From: Sphaerisporangium sp040649355
GTDB lineage: Bacteria; Actinomycetota; Actinomycetes; Streptosporangiales; Streptosporangiaceae
DNA: 64,000 bases
Reading direction: 5' to 3'
NCBI RefSeq assembly: GCF_043197795.1
Contig: NZ_JBICTU010000017.1
Coordinates: forward strand, 124,001-188,000
Part shown: piece after piece, positions 35,315-43,915 of the stretch
Position numbering within the stretch: position 1 is the stretch's first letter
How the letters are laid out: each line of letters begins with the position of its first letter
Notes under the pieces: model-generated
The model's input: the letters and a program-made list of their open reading frames with translations, nothing else
What the model was told of the DNA's origin: nothing
Databases searched by the model: none
Position numbers and translations under genes: made by a program

Positions 35315-35387
35315 TGGAGCTATGGGGATTCGAACCCCAGACCTCCTCCATGCCATGGAGGCGCGCTACCAGCTGCGCCATAGCCCC
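35315..35387 (-). tRNA. tRNA-Ala(GGC), copy 1
   Basis: A 73-nt cloverleaf: acceptor GGGGCTA with TAGCTCC plus discriminator A, D-arm GCGC/GCGC, anticodon stem CCTCC/GGAGG with loop ATGGCAT giving anticodon GGC, T-stem TGGGG/CCCCA with TTCGAAT. It decodes GCC (and GCU by wobble). CCA is not encoded. A possible -10 (GATACACT) lies about 40-50 nt upstream. The sequence is identical in the two other copies in this window. Confidence 0.96.
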
Positions 35388-35551
35388 AGGTCACACCACG
35401 GGCGAACATCTGCCCGCTTTCGGTGCCACGCCAGTGTATCGGACATCGCCGGTCGGGCCGAACCGCCGGGGTTTCCCGGGTACGCGTTGACACCGATGCT
35501 CACGCAGGGTAACGATTAGTCACCCAAAGTCACCCCCCGTGAGGAGCCGAG

Positions 35552-36100
35552 ATGCAACCGACCCCCCAGGAGCTCAACGCCGGATCCGCCTTCGACACCA
35601 GCGACGTCAACCAGGACGGCTACATCGACGAGGAGGACATGAGCCTCGTCGGCCCCATGCTGGCCGACCGCCTTGGCCTGTCCGCCGACGCCCCCGCCCG
35701 CGCCCACCTGCGGGAGGCCTACGCCCAGGTCTGGGAGAACATCGTGGCCGAGGTGGGCACCGACGACCAGGGCCGCGTCAGCCGCCAGAGGTACGTCGAG
35801 TACACCGTGTCCCCCAAGCTCGACAGGACCGCGTTCATCGTGGCCATCGTCTGGCCCATCACCGACGCCCTCTGGGACGCCCTCGACGCCGACGGCGACC
35901 AGAAGCTCAGCATGGAGGAGTATCTCCACCTGTGGTCGGCCTACGAGGTGGAGACCTCCGAGGCGCGCGAGGCGTTCATCCTCCTGGACACCGACGGCGA
36001 CCGGCATCTGGCGAAGGACGAGTTCGCCCAGGCGATGTACGACTTCTACTTCAGCGACGACGCCAGGAAGGCCGCCATCCCGATCCTCGGACGGTCCTGA
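35552..36100 (+). CDS. EF-hand calcium-binding protein
   Basis: A 182-aa cytoplasmic, acidic protein of the calerythrin-like group. Three well-formed EF loops are seen: DVNQDGYIDEED (about 18-29), DADGDQKLSMEE (about 112-123) and DTDGDRHLAKDE (about 147-158). A degenerate fourth lies at TDDQGRVSRQRY. The first loop ends with Asp instead of Glu. It probably buffers or senses calcium; no partner domain is fused. GAGGAG precedes the ATG. It lies between a tRNA and a VWA lipoprotein gene on the opposite strand, with no shared promoter. Confidence 0.9.
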   Translation: MQPTPQELNAGSAFDTSDVNQDGYIDEEDMSLVGPMLADRLGLSADAPARAHLREAYAQVWENIVAEVGTDDQGRVSRQRYVEYTVSPKLDRTAFIVAIVWPITDALWDALDADGDQKLSMEEYLHLWSAYEVETSEAREAFILLDTDGDRHLAKDEFAQAMYDFYFSDDARKAAIPILGRS

Positions 36101-36175
36101 CGCCCCCGGGCCGGCGCCCAGGGTCCCGCTGACCCCGGCTTGGCGGCCGTGCCGGGCGGCACCCACAGCCCCGGC

Positions 36176-37672
36176 TCAGTCCAGTGAGCCGGCCGTTCGG
36201 ATCAGCTCCGCCAGCTCGGCGACCATGGGGTCCTCGGTCGCCGCCGCCAGCCGCGACGCGTGACCGGCCAGGCCGTCGAGGCTCTCGGTGAACAGCTCGT
36301 CGTCGGTGTGCCTCAGCCGCTCGGCGAAGGCCGCGACCACCGCGTCCACCTGGAGCCGCGGCGGCGCGGCCTCCCACAGGGCGTCCGCCAGCTCCGAGGT
36401 GTCCACCGCGCGGCTCGTCTCGGCCGGTTCCCGGGTGTCGGGGTCCTGCCAGCGGACCGTCGCCATGGCGACCTGCCCCGAGGTCCCCGGCCGCAGCCGC
36501 ACCGCGTACAGCGCGGTGACCGAGTGGCCCGGCCCCACCTCGCCGCCGTCCTTGGCGTCGTCGCGGAAGTCCTGCTGGGCGAGCGTGCGGTTCTCGTACC
36601 CGAGGAGCCGGTAGGACCCGACCGTGGCAGGGTTGAACGCGACCTGCGCCTTGGCGTCACGCGCCCGCAGCTCCAGGCCGGCCGGCAGCCGCTCCGCGAA
36701 GATCTCGCGCGCCTCCTCCGGCGTGCTGACGTAGACCGCCGCGCCGTCGCCGTTGTCGGCGAGCTGCTCCATCAGCGCGTCGCCGTACTCCCGCCCGACG
36801 CCGACGCACAGCAGCGTGATCCCGTGCCCGGCCTGCTCCTCGACCCGGTCGAGGATGCCCTGCCAGGAGGTGTTCCCGGTGTTGGCCAGGCCGTCGGAGA
36901 GCAGTATGACCCGGTTCGTCGCGACCGCACGGAACGCCCGCGCCGCCTCCCCGTACCCGGTGACGAGCCCGGCTTCGAGGTCGGTGGAGCCCTCGGTGCC
37001 GAGGGAGTCGACCGCCGCGTGCAGCTCGTCCCTCCGGCTCGCCGGGGTCATGGAGACGCGCAGCCGCGCCTGGTCGCTGAAGGAGACGATCGACACCTGG
37101 TCGCCGGGCCCGAGCTGGTCCACCAGGGTGTGCAGGGCCCCCCGCACGAGGTCGAGCCGTCCCGGTTCGCCCATGGAGCCGGACACGTCCACCACGAACG
37201 TGAGGTTGGCGGGCCTGCGGGCGGCGGCCTCGGCGGCCCTGGTCCGCAGCCCGACCCTCAGCAGCGCGGACCCGTCCCCCGCGCCCCTGGCCCCGTCGAG
37301 CTGGACGGCGAAGCCGTCACCGGACGGCTCGGCGTACCCCTGCTCGAAGGCGTTCACGAACTCCTCCGGCCTGACCCGCGCGGGGTCGGGCAGCCGGCCC
37401 TCCTTGAGACCTGCCCGCGCGTAGCCGTACGAGGCGGTGTCGACGTCGAGCGCGAAGGTGGAGATCTCGCCGGCGGACCGGCTGCTGGCCGGGCTCGGCG
37501 CCGCGCGCGTGGTGCGAGAGCCGGACGCGCCATCGGGTGCGGTCGTGGCGCGCTCGGCGCCGGACGGGTAGGAGGGTTCGTGCTCCTTGGCGGTCTCGTT
37601 GGACGTGGCGCCGCACGCCGAGACGAGCAGGACGAGCGCCACCAGGACGCAGGCGAGGATCGGTGACTTCAT
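36176..37672 (-). CDS. YfbK-like VWA-domain lipoprotein
   Basis: A 498-aa exported protein. A lipobox LVSAC follows a hydrophobic signal (Cys about 20). The N-terminal YfbK-type segment FALDVDTASYGYARAGLKEG and EEFVNAFEQGYAEPSG precedes a von Willebrand factor A domain with an intact MIDAS (VVDVSGSMGEPGRL, LLSDGLANTG). A C-terminal DUF3520-type region follows. VWA domains bind proteins through a divalent metal, so it likely mediates cell-surface interactions; the partner is unknown. It stands alone, convergent with the EF-hand gene. Confidence 0.9.
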   Translation of the reverse strand: MKSPILACVLVALVLLVSACGATSNETAKEHEPSYPSGAERATTAPDGASGSRTTRAAPSPASSRSAGEISTFALDVDTASYGYARAGLKEGRLPDPARVRPEEFVNAFEQGYAEPSGDGFAVQLDGARGAGDGSALLRVGLRTRAAEAAARRPANLTFVVDVSGSMGEPGRLDLVRGALHTLVDQLGPGDQVSIVSFSDQARLRVSMTPASRRDELHAAVDSLGTEGSTDLEAGLVTGYGEAARAFRAVATNRVILLSDGLANTGNTSWQGILDRVEEQAGHGITLLCVGVGREYGDALMEQLADNGDGAAVYVSTPEEAREIFAERLPAGLELRARDAKAQVAFNPATVGSYRLLGYENRTLAQQDFRDDAKDGGEVGPGHSVTALYAVRLRPGTSGQVAMATVRWQDPDTREPAETSRAVDTSELADALWEAAPPRLQVDAVVAAFAERLRHTDDELFTESLDGLAGHASRLAAATEDPMVAELAELIRTAGSLD

Positions 37673-37856
37673 CGGGGGCCTCCCTCGTTGTCACCCCCTA
37701 CGACGGACCGCGCACGGCTTCCGGCCGAGCCGTCACCCAAGCGACTGCCAACCGTTCCCGCCGCGTGACCATCGCCTCAAGCCCAGGAACTTTTCGGACG
37801 TACCATCCCGAAACGGAACCGCCCCCTAGACAAGACCGGGTTTCCCTACAAGATTG

Positions 37857-39287
37857 ATGGGTTATTGGTCTCGCCCGAAGGGGGTCATCTTGCTCATCCA
37901 GCCCGATCCCACGTTCTACCCTTCCGCCAGGGAAGCCATGGCCGCGCCCCGTGAGCTGCTCGCGTACGTCGCGCTCCTCGACACCGAGGGCGAGGGACGG
38001 CCCGACGGGCTCGCGACGGTCGACCTCGATCCGGCCTCGCCCGGCTACGGCACCGTGGTGAACGTCCACGACATGTCCGTGCCCGGCGACGAGCTCCACC
38101 ATTTCGGATGGAACGTCTGCAGCGCCGCGCTGTGCCCGTACGCGCCGCACCCGCACGTCGAGCGGCGCTACCTCGTCATCCCCGGACTCCGGTCGTCCCG
38201 CATCTACATCTTCGACGTCAAGGACGACCCCGCGCATCCCAAGCTTGTCAAGACCATCGAGCCGGAGACCGTGTTCGAGCGCACCGGGTACAGCCGCCCG
38301 CACACCGTGCACTGCGGGACCGACGCGATCTACGTCAGCGCCCTCGGGAACGTCGAAGGCGACGCCCCGGGCGGGGTGTTCATGCTCGACCACGACACCT
38401 TCGAGGCGATCGGCCCGTGGGAGGCCGACCGGGGGCCGCAGCGGCTGCACTACGACTTCTGGTGGCATCTCGGGCGCGACACGATGATCAGCAGCGAGTG
38501 GGGCACCCCGAACATGATCGAGGCGGGCCCCGACCTGGACCTGCTGGTCAACCGCGAGTACGGCCACCGGCTGCACGTCTGGGACCTGCGCAAACGCACC
38601 CACCTGCAGGAGATCGACCTCGGCGACCAGCACCAGATGGCCCTGGAGCTCCGCCCCGCCCACGACCCGACCAAGACGTACGGGTTCGTCAACACCGTGA
38701 TCAGCGTCGAGGACCTGTCGGCGAACATCTTCACGTGGTATCTGGACGACGGCGTCTGGAAGGCCAGGAAGACGATCACGATCCCGGCCGAGCCCGCCGA
38801 CCCCGCCCTGCTGCCCGAACCGCTCAAGCAGTTCGGCGCCGTCCCGCCGCTGGTCAGCGACATCTCCCTGACGCTGGACGACCGCATCCTGCTCGTCTCC
38901 GCCTGGGGCACCGGCGAGTTGCTGGCGTACGACGTCTCCGATCCGCTGAACCCCCGCCAGACCGGGTCGGTCCGCATCGGCGGCATCGTCCGCCGCGACG
39001 CGCACCCGAGCGCGCCCGGCAAGGCCCTGAACGGCGGCCCGCAGATGGTCGAGGTGAGCAGGGACGGCAGGCGGGTCTACTTCACCAACTCCCTCTACCG
39101 CTCGTGGGACGAGGTGTTCTACCCCGACGGCATCTCCGGCTGGCTGGCCAAGGTGGACATCGCCGACGACGGGTCGATCGCCGTGGACCCGGACTTCCTC
39201 GTCGACTTCGCCGGGGACGGGCGAAGGCCCCACCAGGTCCGGCTCCAGGGCGGCGACTCCTCCTCCGACTCCTTCTGCTACCCCTGA
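37857..39287 (+). CDS. Selenium-binding protein SBP56 / methanethiol oxidase family
   Basis: A beta-propeller protein of about 476 aa. Family landmarks include FYPSAREAMAAPRELLAYVA, the metal- or selenium-binding segment HHFGWNVCSAALC, and many His residues near the end (RRPHQVRLQGGDSSSDSF). Bacterial SBP56 (MtoX) oxidises methanethiol to formaldehyde, H2S and H2O2 with copper. The start is uncertain: ATG 37857 has no ribosome site, while TTG 37890 (LLIQPDPT becoming MLIQPDPT) has GAAGGGGG at the right spacing and fits the family's usual N-terminus. A small membrane protein gene follows 13 nt later. Confidence 0.9.
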   Translation: MGYWSRPKGVILLIQPDPTFYPSAREAMAAPRELLAYVALLDTEGEGRPDGLATVDLDPASPGYGTVVNVHDMSVPGDELHHFGWNVCSAALCPYAPHPHVERRYLVIPGLRSSRIYIFDVKDDPAHPKLVKTIEPETVFERTGYSRPHTVHCGTDAIYVSALGNVEGDAPGGVFMLDHDTFEAIGPWEADRGPQRLHYDFWWHLGRDTMISSEWGTPNMIEAGPDLDLLVNREYGHRLHVWDLRKRTHLQEIDLGDQHQMALELRPAHDPTKTYGFVNTVISVEDLSANIFTWYLDDGVWKARKTITIPAEPADPALLPEPLKQFGAVPPLVSDISLTLDDRILLVSAWGTGELLAYDVSDPLNPRQTGSVRIGGIVRRDAHPSAPGKALNGGPQMVEVSRDGRRVYFTNSLYRSWDEVFYPDGISGWLAKVDIADDGSIAVDPDFLVDFAGDGRRPHQVRLQGGDSSSDSFCYP

Positions 39288-39300
39288 TCAGCCGGCGGCC

Positions 39301-39903
39301 ATGGAACTCACCCAGTGGCTCGTCCTGGCCGGGTTCGGCGCCTTCCACGGCCTGAACCCGGCCATGGGATGGCTGTTCGCGGTCGCGCTCGGCCTGCAGG
39401 AGCGCTCGCGCCGCGCCGTGCTCGCGGCGCTGCCGCCCATCGTCGCCGGGCACGCCGCCTCGGTGCTCGTCACGCTGGCGCTCGTGGCCGCCGCCCGGGT
39501 CGCCACGCCGCCGAGGTTCGTCTCGTACGGCGTGGCGGCGCTGGTCTGCGGCTTCGGCCTGTGGAAGCTCCTGCGGCGGCGCCACCCCCGGTGGGTCGGC
39601 ATGCGCGTCACCGGGTGGCAGCTCGCCGGCTGGTCGTTCCTGATGGCCACCGCCCACGGCGCGGGGCTGATGCTGCTCCCGATCACTCTGTCGGGCCACC
39701 AGCACGCCGCGCTCGCGCTGACCGAGCAGGCACTGCTGTTCACGGCCGTCCACACCCTGGCCATGCTCACGGTCACGGCCACTCTCGCGGTGGTCGTGTA
39801 CGAACGGCTCGGCGTCTCGGTGCTGCGCCGGGCCTGGTTCAACCTGGACCTCGCCTGGGCGATCGCCCTGATCGGCGCCGGAGCCTTCGCCGTCCTGACC
39901 TGA
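39301..39903 (+). CDS. Small integral membrane protein paired with the SBP56 gene
   Basis: A 200-aa protein with about six transmembrane helices and no recognised name. Two conserved-looking His motifs lie in membrane helices: FHGLNPAMGWLFAVALG (about 14-30) and TAHGAGLMLLPITL (about 117-130), recalling NicO/UreH-type metal exporters without being a clear match. The start is 13 nt after the SBP56 stop, so co-transcription is very likely. A role in metal supply or transport for SBP56 is an inference from gene pairing. Confidence 0.7.
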   Translation: MELTQWLVLAGFGAFHGLNPAMGWLFAVALGLQERSRRAVLAALPPIVAGHAASVLVTLALVAAARVATPPRFVSYGVAALVCGFGLWKLLRRRHPRWVGMRVTGWQLAGWSFLMATAHGAGLMLLPITLSGHQHAALALTEQALLFTAVHTLAMLTVTATLAVVVYERLGVSVLRRAWFNLDLAWAIALIGAGAFAVLT

Positions 39904-39925
39904 CCCCTTGTGCCGACCACGCGGG

Positions 39926-40717
39926 TCACTCTTCCAGCGAGTCGACGAACCTGGCCATGCCGGAGAGCCAGCGGTCGGGGTCGTCGTACTTGCGCCGGAC
40001 GAACTCGGCCACCTCGGGGTGGGGAAGGATGTGGAACCGCTCGGCGTCGAGGCCCTCGATCACCGTCTGCGCCACCGCCTCGGGTTCGAGGAGCGCGCCG
40101 GACGCCAGGACCGCGCGGGCCGTGAGGTGGTGCTCGTCCATGCCCTGGCCGAGCAGCGCCGTGCGCACGCCCTGCGGGCACAGCACGCTCACCCCGAGGC
40201 CCTTGGTCCGGTAGTGGATCGAGAGCCACTCGGCGTAGGCGATCGCGGCCGACTTGGTCACCGCGTAGGGAGCGTCCCCCGGGCAACTGATCATGCCCGC
40301 GGCCGAGCAGGTGTTGAGCAGATAGCCGCCGCCCCGCTCGACCATCCTCGGGACCATCGCGCCGGCGGCGTACACGTGGGCGAGCACGTTCACCGAGATG
40401 GTCCTGGTCCAGTCGAGGTCGTCGGCGTCCAGCCCGTGGCCGGTGATGACGCCGGCGTTGGAGCAGAACAGCCCGACGGGCCCGAAGGCCTCCTCCGCCG
40501 CGTCGGCCAGGGCGGTGACCTCCTCCCGCACGGACACGTCGGTCCGTACGGCCATCGCCCGCTCGCCGATGTCCTTGGCGACCCGGGCTGCGCCCGCCTC
40601 GTCCAGGTCGGCGACGACCACGCCCGCCGCGCCCTCCGCCGCGAACCGAAGGGCCATCGCCCGCCCGATCCCGCTAGCCGCCCCGGTCACGACGACGACT
40701 TTGTCTCGCACCCGCAT
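39926..40717 (-). CDS. Short-chain dehydrogenase/reductase
   Basis: A 263-aa classical SDR, NAD(P)H-dependent. The cofactor loop is TGAASGIG, the structural motif is SNAGV, and the catalytic Ser-Tyr-Lys set is in NTCSAAGMISCPGDAPYAVTK. Residue choice at the end of strand 2 (VADLDEAG) suggests NAD preference. The substrate is unknown. It is convergent with the SBP56 pair. An inverted repeat of the TetR-operator type (ACCGAC-CA-GTCGGT) lies 17 nt before the start, so a TetR-family repressor encoded elsewhere probably regulates it. Confidence 0.92.
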   Translation of the reverse strand: MRVRDKVVVVTGAASGIGRAMALRFAAEGAAGVVVADLDEAGAARVAKDIGERAMAVRTDVSVREEVTALADAAEEAFGPVGLFCSNAGVITGHGLDADDLDWTRTISVNVLAHVYAAGAMVPRMVERGGGYLLNTCSAAGMISCPGDAPYAVTKSAAIAYAEWLSIHYRTKGLGVSVLCPQGVRTALLGQGMDEHHLTARAVLASGALLEPEAVAQTVIEGLDAERFHILPHPEVAEFVRRKYDDPDRWLSGMARFVDSLEE

Positions 40718-40734
40718 ACGCGCTCTCCGTTCAG

Positions 40735-40748
40735 ACCGACCAGTCGGT
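40735..40748. promoter_or_regulatory. TetR-type operator upstream of the SDR gene
   Basis: ACCGAC and GTCGGT with a 2-bp spacer form a perfect inverted repeat 17 nt before the SDR start. ACCGACNNGTCGGT-like palindromes are common TetR-family targets. No TetR gene is adjacent. Confidence 0.6.
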
Positions 40749-40860
40749 ATCCGGAACTTAAGCGCCCGCGGTCGCGCCCGTCAAACACCTGCCCGCCCGC
40801 CGTCGCCATCGTGCGGCACGGCCGGTACGGGTCGTACGCGACACGGAGTGAGGACGTCTG

Positions 40861-41514
40861 TCAGAAGGTGTTCCTCCGGCAGTTGAGGAAGAGCTGCATT
40901 TCGAGCGGCTCGTCCTCGGTCGCGGGAACGTAGGCCAGGTCCATCTGCTCGCGCACGCTGAACCCCGCCTCCTGGACGACCGCCCGCAGCGCGTACCTGG
41001 CGTATCCGGTCATCCGCACGGGCGTGCCGAGGACGCGGATCGGCGCGTCGTCCACGTCGATCTCGACCATGCCGAGGGCCAGCCAGCCGCCGGGGACGAG
41101 CAGCTCGTGGAGCGTGAGCAGCGTCATCATGATCTCGTCGCGGCGGAGCATCGACAGGGAGAAGTAGGCCACGACCGCGTCGAACCGCCCGAGGCTGCCG
41201 TCCAGCTCGACGACGTCGAGTCGGCGCAGGTCGGCCTCGGGGACGTGCTTCTCGGCCAGGGCGAGCATGACGGGCGAGATGTCGATGCCCGTCACTTCGC
41301 ATCCGGCGTCCACGAACTGGCGGGCCGTCGGCAGGCCCGTACCACAGCCGACGTCGAGCACCCGCGCGCCCGGGCGCAGTTTGCGCAGGACCCACTCGGC
41401 CGACGCGATCTGCCCGCCCTTGTAGGGGAAGGCCTCGTCATATCGCTCACCGATCCGGTCGAACGCGCCGGCCTGCGCGGCCCGGTGCGCCGGGCGCGAG
41501 CCTCTCGCTGTCAT
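40861..41514 (-). CDS. SAM-dependent methyltransferase (class I)
   Basis: A 217-aa methyltransferase. The SAM-binding motif VLDVGCGTGLPTARQFVD is at about residues 52-69, and VTGIDISPVMLALAEKHV and FDAVVAYFSLSML follow. The substrate is unknown; the C-terminus RVLGTPVRMTGYARYAL is not diagnostic. The ATG at 41514 begins MTARGSRPAHR; the frame is open 37 codons further but crosses a good promoter. A TTGACT/TATTTA promoter lies about 40-70 nt upstream and two GCAATTGC palindromes further up. It is preceded by a GNAT gene on the same strand. Confidence 0.85.
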   Translation of the reverse strand: MTARGSRPAHRAAQAGAFDRIGERYDEAFPYKGGQIASAEWVLRKLRPGARVLDVGCGTGLPTARQFVDAGCEVTGIDISPVMLALAEKHVPEADLRRLDVVELDGSLGRFDAVVAYFSLSMLRRDEIMMTLLTLHELLVPGGWLALGMVEIDVDDAPIRVLGTPVRMTGYARYALRAVVQEAGFSVREQMDLAYVPATEDEPLEMQLFLNCRRNTF

Positions 41515-41552
41515 TCCGTCCACCCAACACTGAGCCGATTCCTGACTCTCCT

Positions 41553-41582
41553 TAAATAGAGGGATATCACACGCCAAGTCAA
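41553..41582 (-). promoter_or_regulatory. Promoter of the methyltransferase gene
   Basis: On the minus strand TTGACT (41582-41577) and TATTTA (41558-41553) are separated by 18 bp, a good match to the principal sigma factor consensus, in an AT-rich stretch about 40 nt before the start. Confidence 0.6.
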
Positions 41583-41644
41583 GTCCAGTCAGGAGCGGAG
41601 TTGACGAAAATAGGGGGATAACCACGGATCTTGCTGTGTATAAC

Positions 41645-41684
41645 GCAATTGCAGATCGCGGCTCGCGGACGACCGTGCAATTGC
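41645..41684. promoter_or_regulatory. Two GCAATTGC palindromes 32 bp apart
   Basis: GCAATTGC occurs at 41645-41652 and again at 41677-41684, three helical turns apart, between the GNAT stop and the methyltransferase promoter. AATT-centred octamers are rare in this GC-rich DNA. A binding site for a dimeric regulator is possible. Confidence 0.4.
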
Positions 41685-41707
41685 CGAACTCCGGCGATCC
41701 GGTGTGA

Positions 41708-42193
41708 TCAGGCGTCCGGCAGGGCGTCCCACTCCTTCCAGGAGAGGTCCCTGCCGGGCCAGCGCACGGACTCGTACGGCCACGCTTCGGCGATCCACCT
41801 CCGCACGACGCGCTCGACCTCTTCCTCCAGCCCCGGCTCCTCCTGGTCGGCCCTGACCCAGAACGACACGTCGGCGTCCGCTCCGAGCTTCTCGGGCGGA
41901 TCGACGTAGACGCAGCCGAGCAGGCGCGACTCGTCGGGCGTCATGATCGCGTAGTTGAACGAGTTTCGCAGCAGCGCCTCCTTCTGGTGCCAGGCGAGGT
42001 CGATGAGGTCCTCCTCAAGCGTCAGCCCGTCCTTCGGCCAGCCCCACAGCGGGAAACGCCCGCGCAGCAGGCCGACGTTGGCCATCACGGCTTCGTAGTC
42101 CTTGACGACGTCGTGCACGGTGATGGGCCTGATCCGGAACGACACGTGGTCGACCCCCTGCGGGATCTCGTGCGTGCGGGGCAAGAACGGCAT
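41708..42193 (-). CDS. GNAT-like N-acetyltransferase
   Basis: A 161-aa protein with a GNAT-like layout: FRIRPITVHDVVKDYEAVM, then a central FNYAIMTPDESRLLGCVYVD strand, and ADVSFWVRADQEE followed by a helix. The canonical Q/RxxGxG/A acetyl-CoA loop is not clear, so activity is uncertain. It lies upstream of the methyltransferase, 193 nt away with an independent promoter between. The 273 nt upstream to the expansin gene hold no gene; a CG-rich hairpin is the only visible feature. Confidence 0.65.
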   Translation of the reverse strand: MPFLPRTHEIPQGVDHVSFRIRPITVHDVVKDYEAVMANVGLLRGRFPLWGWPKDGLTLEEDLIDLAWHQKEALLRNSFNYAIMTPDESRLLGCVYVDPPEKLGADADVSFWVRADQEEPGLEEEVERVVRRWIAEAWPYESVRWPGRDLSWKEWDALPDA

Positions 42194-42466
42194 CGGCGTA
42201 CCTCCATAGCGGGGACCGCGGAGTGCGGCCCCGCGACCAGGCTCGCGTGCCCGGCTTGCTCACCGCTGAGTCCCCGCTTGCCCGGCCTCCATCACCGATC
42301 CCCGGTGGAAGTTTCAGACTCGATCTTCACCGACGCCCCGGCGACCTGCGGCGCCGCCCACGGGAGAACGCGGGCGTTGTCCGCCGATTCCGCGCCGACT
42401 TAGGGTGACCCCGCCCTGCGAGGGACCCGCGTTCGGTCCCGGGCCACGACGTGGACGGAGACGGCG

Positions 42467-43846
42467 ATGACAGACCTGTACCGCGCTCGACCGACGGGCC
42501 CCGCGCCCCGCGACCGCAGGCGCGGAGCGGCCCTGCTCGCCGCCTTCCTCCTGTGCGCTTTGGTCGTGTTCCAACTGTCCGCGAAGGCCATGGCGCTGGC
42601 GGACCCTCCCGCGCCGGTGACGGGCAACGCGACCTACTTCGACGCGCTCGGCGCCCCGTACGGGGGATGCGGCCTGCCGCAGTCCGTGCTCGAAAGTCAG
42701 GACTTCGTCGCGCTCAACGTGTTCAACACGCCTGGCGACTACGGGAACTACACCCGGCCGCTGCCTCCGTCGATGGCCGCCAAGATCGGCATGTGGAACA
42801 ACGGGCTCAACTGCGGGCGATGGGTGCGGGTCTCGGTGGCCGACTACTGCACCGGCGTCAACGACGGCGCGCCCGGCCAGGCGTTCTGCCGCAACGGCTC
42901 GTGGACGGCCGACGCCTACAACGGGGCCACGCTGAACATGCTGGTCGCGGACAGCTGCGGCGACGCCAACGCCTGGTGCCGCGACGACCCGTACCACCTG
43001 GACCTCGCCAAGGGCTCGCTCAACAGGTTCGCCAAGAACGGCGTCCCCGTCGGCGACATGTACCCGAACCACTGGAACAACCGCCACGTCACCTGGTCGT
43101 TCGTCTCGGCGCCCGGGTACACCGGCGACATCCAGATCGGCTTCATGCAGGGCGCCCAGCAGTACTGGCCGGCCATCGCCGTGTCACACCTGCGCGACGG
43201 CATCCACGGTGTGGAGTACTACGCCGGAGGCGCCTGGCAGAAGGCCCAGATGAACAGTGACATGGGCCAGTCGTACATCATCGCGCCCACCGAGACGGCC
43301 GGGACGCGCTACCAGATCCGGGTGCGCGACGCCTCCGACGCGCTCGTCAACAACGGCCGCGTCTACAGCTTCGCCCTCCCTGCCGGATGCTCTCCGTGCG
43401 GCGCCGCGTACACCAAGGCGACCTACACCACCGACGGCCCGTCCCCGACCCCCACCCCCACCCCGACGGTCACCCCCACGGTCTCGCCCACCCCCACGCC
43501 GACCCCGACCGTCACCCCGACGCCCACGCCCACCGCGGGCGCCTGCTCGGCGTCGTACGCGAAGCAGAGCGAGTGGCCGGGCGGGTTCACCGGCCAGCTC
43601 AACGTGACCAACAGGGGCGCGGCGCTGACGAGCTGGACGGTCACCTTCACCCTCCCGGCCGGCATGAGCGTCCAGGGCTGGAACGGCACCTGGACCCAGT
43701 CGGGCACCGCGGTGACGGTGAAGAACGCCTCGTGGAACGGAAGCGTCGCCGCCGGAGGCGTGATCAACCTCGCCTTCAACGCGTCGTTCACGGGCACCGC
43801 GGGCGCCCTGTCGGGCTTCGCGCTGAACGGCGCCGCCTGCGCGTAG
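42467..43846 (+). CDS. Secreted expansin-like protein with C-terminal CBM2
   Basis: A 459-aa exported protein. A signal peptide (about 18-44, ending AKAMALA) precedes an expansin-like unit: a double-psi barrel with NATYFDALGAPYGGCGLPQS, NGLNCGRWVRVSVADYC and YHLDLAKGSLNRFAKNGVPV, then a C-terminal beta domain (VEYYAGGAWQKAQMN). A Thr-Pro linker (about 325-360) joins a family 2 cellulose-binding module (SGFALNGAACA at the end, conserved tryptophans). Expansins loosen cellulose and chitin networks without hydrolysis. No glycosidase catalytic residues stand out. The RBS is weak. It is a stand-alone gene, and no CebR-type operator was seen. Confidence 0.85.
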   Translation: MTDLYRARPTGPAPRDRRRGAALLAAFLLCALVVFQLSAKAMALADPPAPVTGNATYFDALGAPYGGCGLPQSVLESQDFVALNVFNTPGDYGNYTRPLPPSMAAKIGMWNNGLNCGRWVRVSVADYCTGVNDGAPGQAFCRNGSWTADAYNGATLNMLVADSCGDANAWCRDDPYHLDLAKGSLNRFAKNGVPVGDMYPNHWNNRHVTWSFVSAPGYTGDIQIGFMQGAQQYWPAIAVSHLRDGIHGVEYYAGGAWQKAQMNSDMGQSYIIAPTETAGTRYQIRVRDASDALVNNGRVYSFALPAGCSPCGAAYTKATYTTDGPSPTPTPTPTVTPTVSPTPTPTPTVTPTPTPTAGACSASYAKQSEWPGGFTGQLNVTNRGAALTSWTVTFTLPAGMSVQGWNGTWTQSGTAVTVKNASWNGSVAAGGVINLAFNASFTGTAGALSGFALNGAACA

Positions 43847-43915
43847 GAGGGGCGCGGTCAGCTCCGCCCGGCCAGGGAGACGGACGCGTAGTCGGCCATC
43901 GGGCGGTTCCGATCC

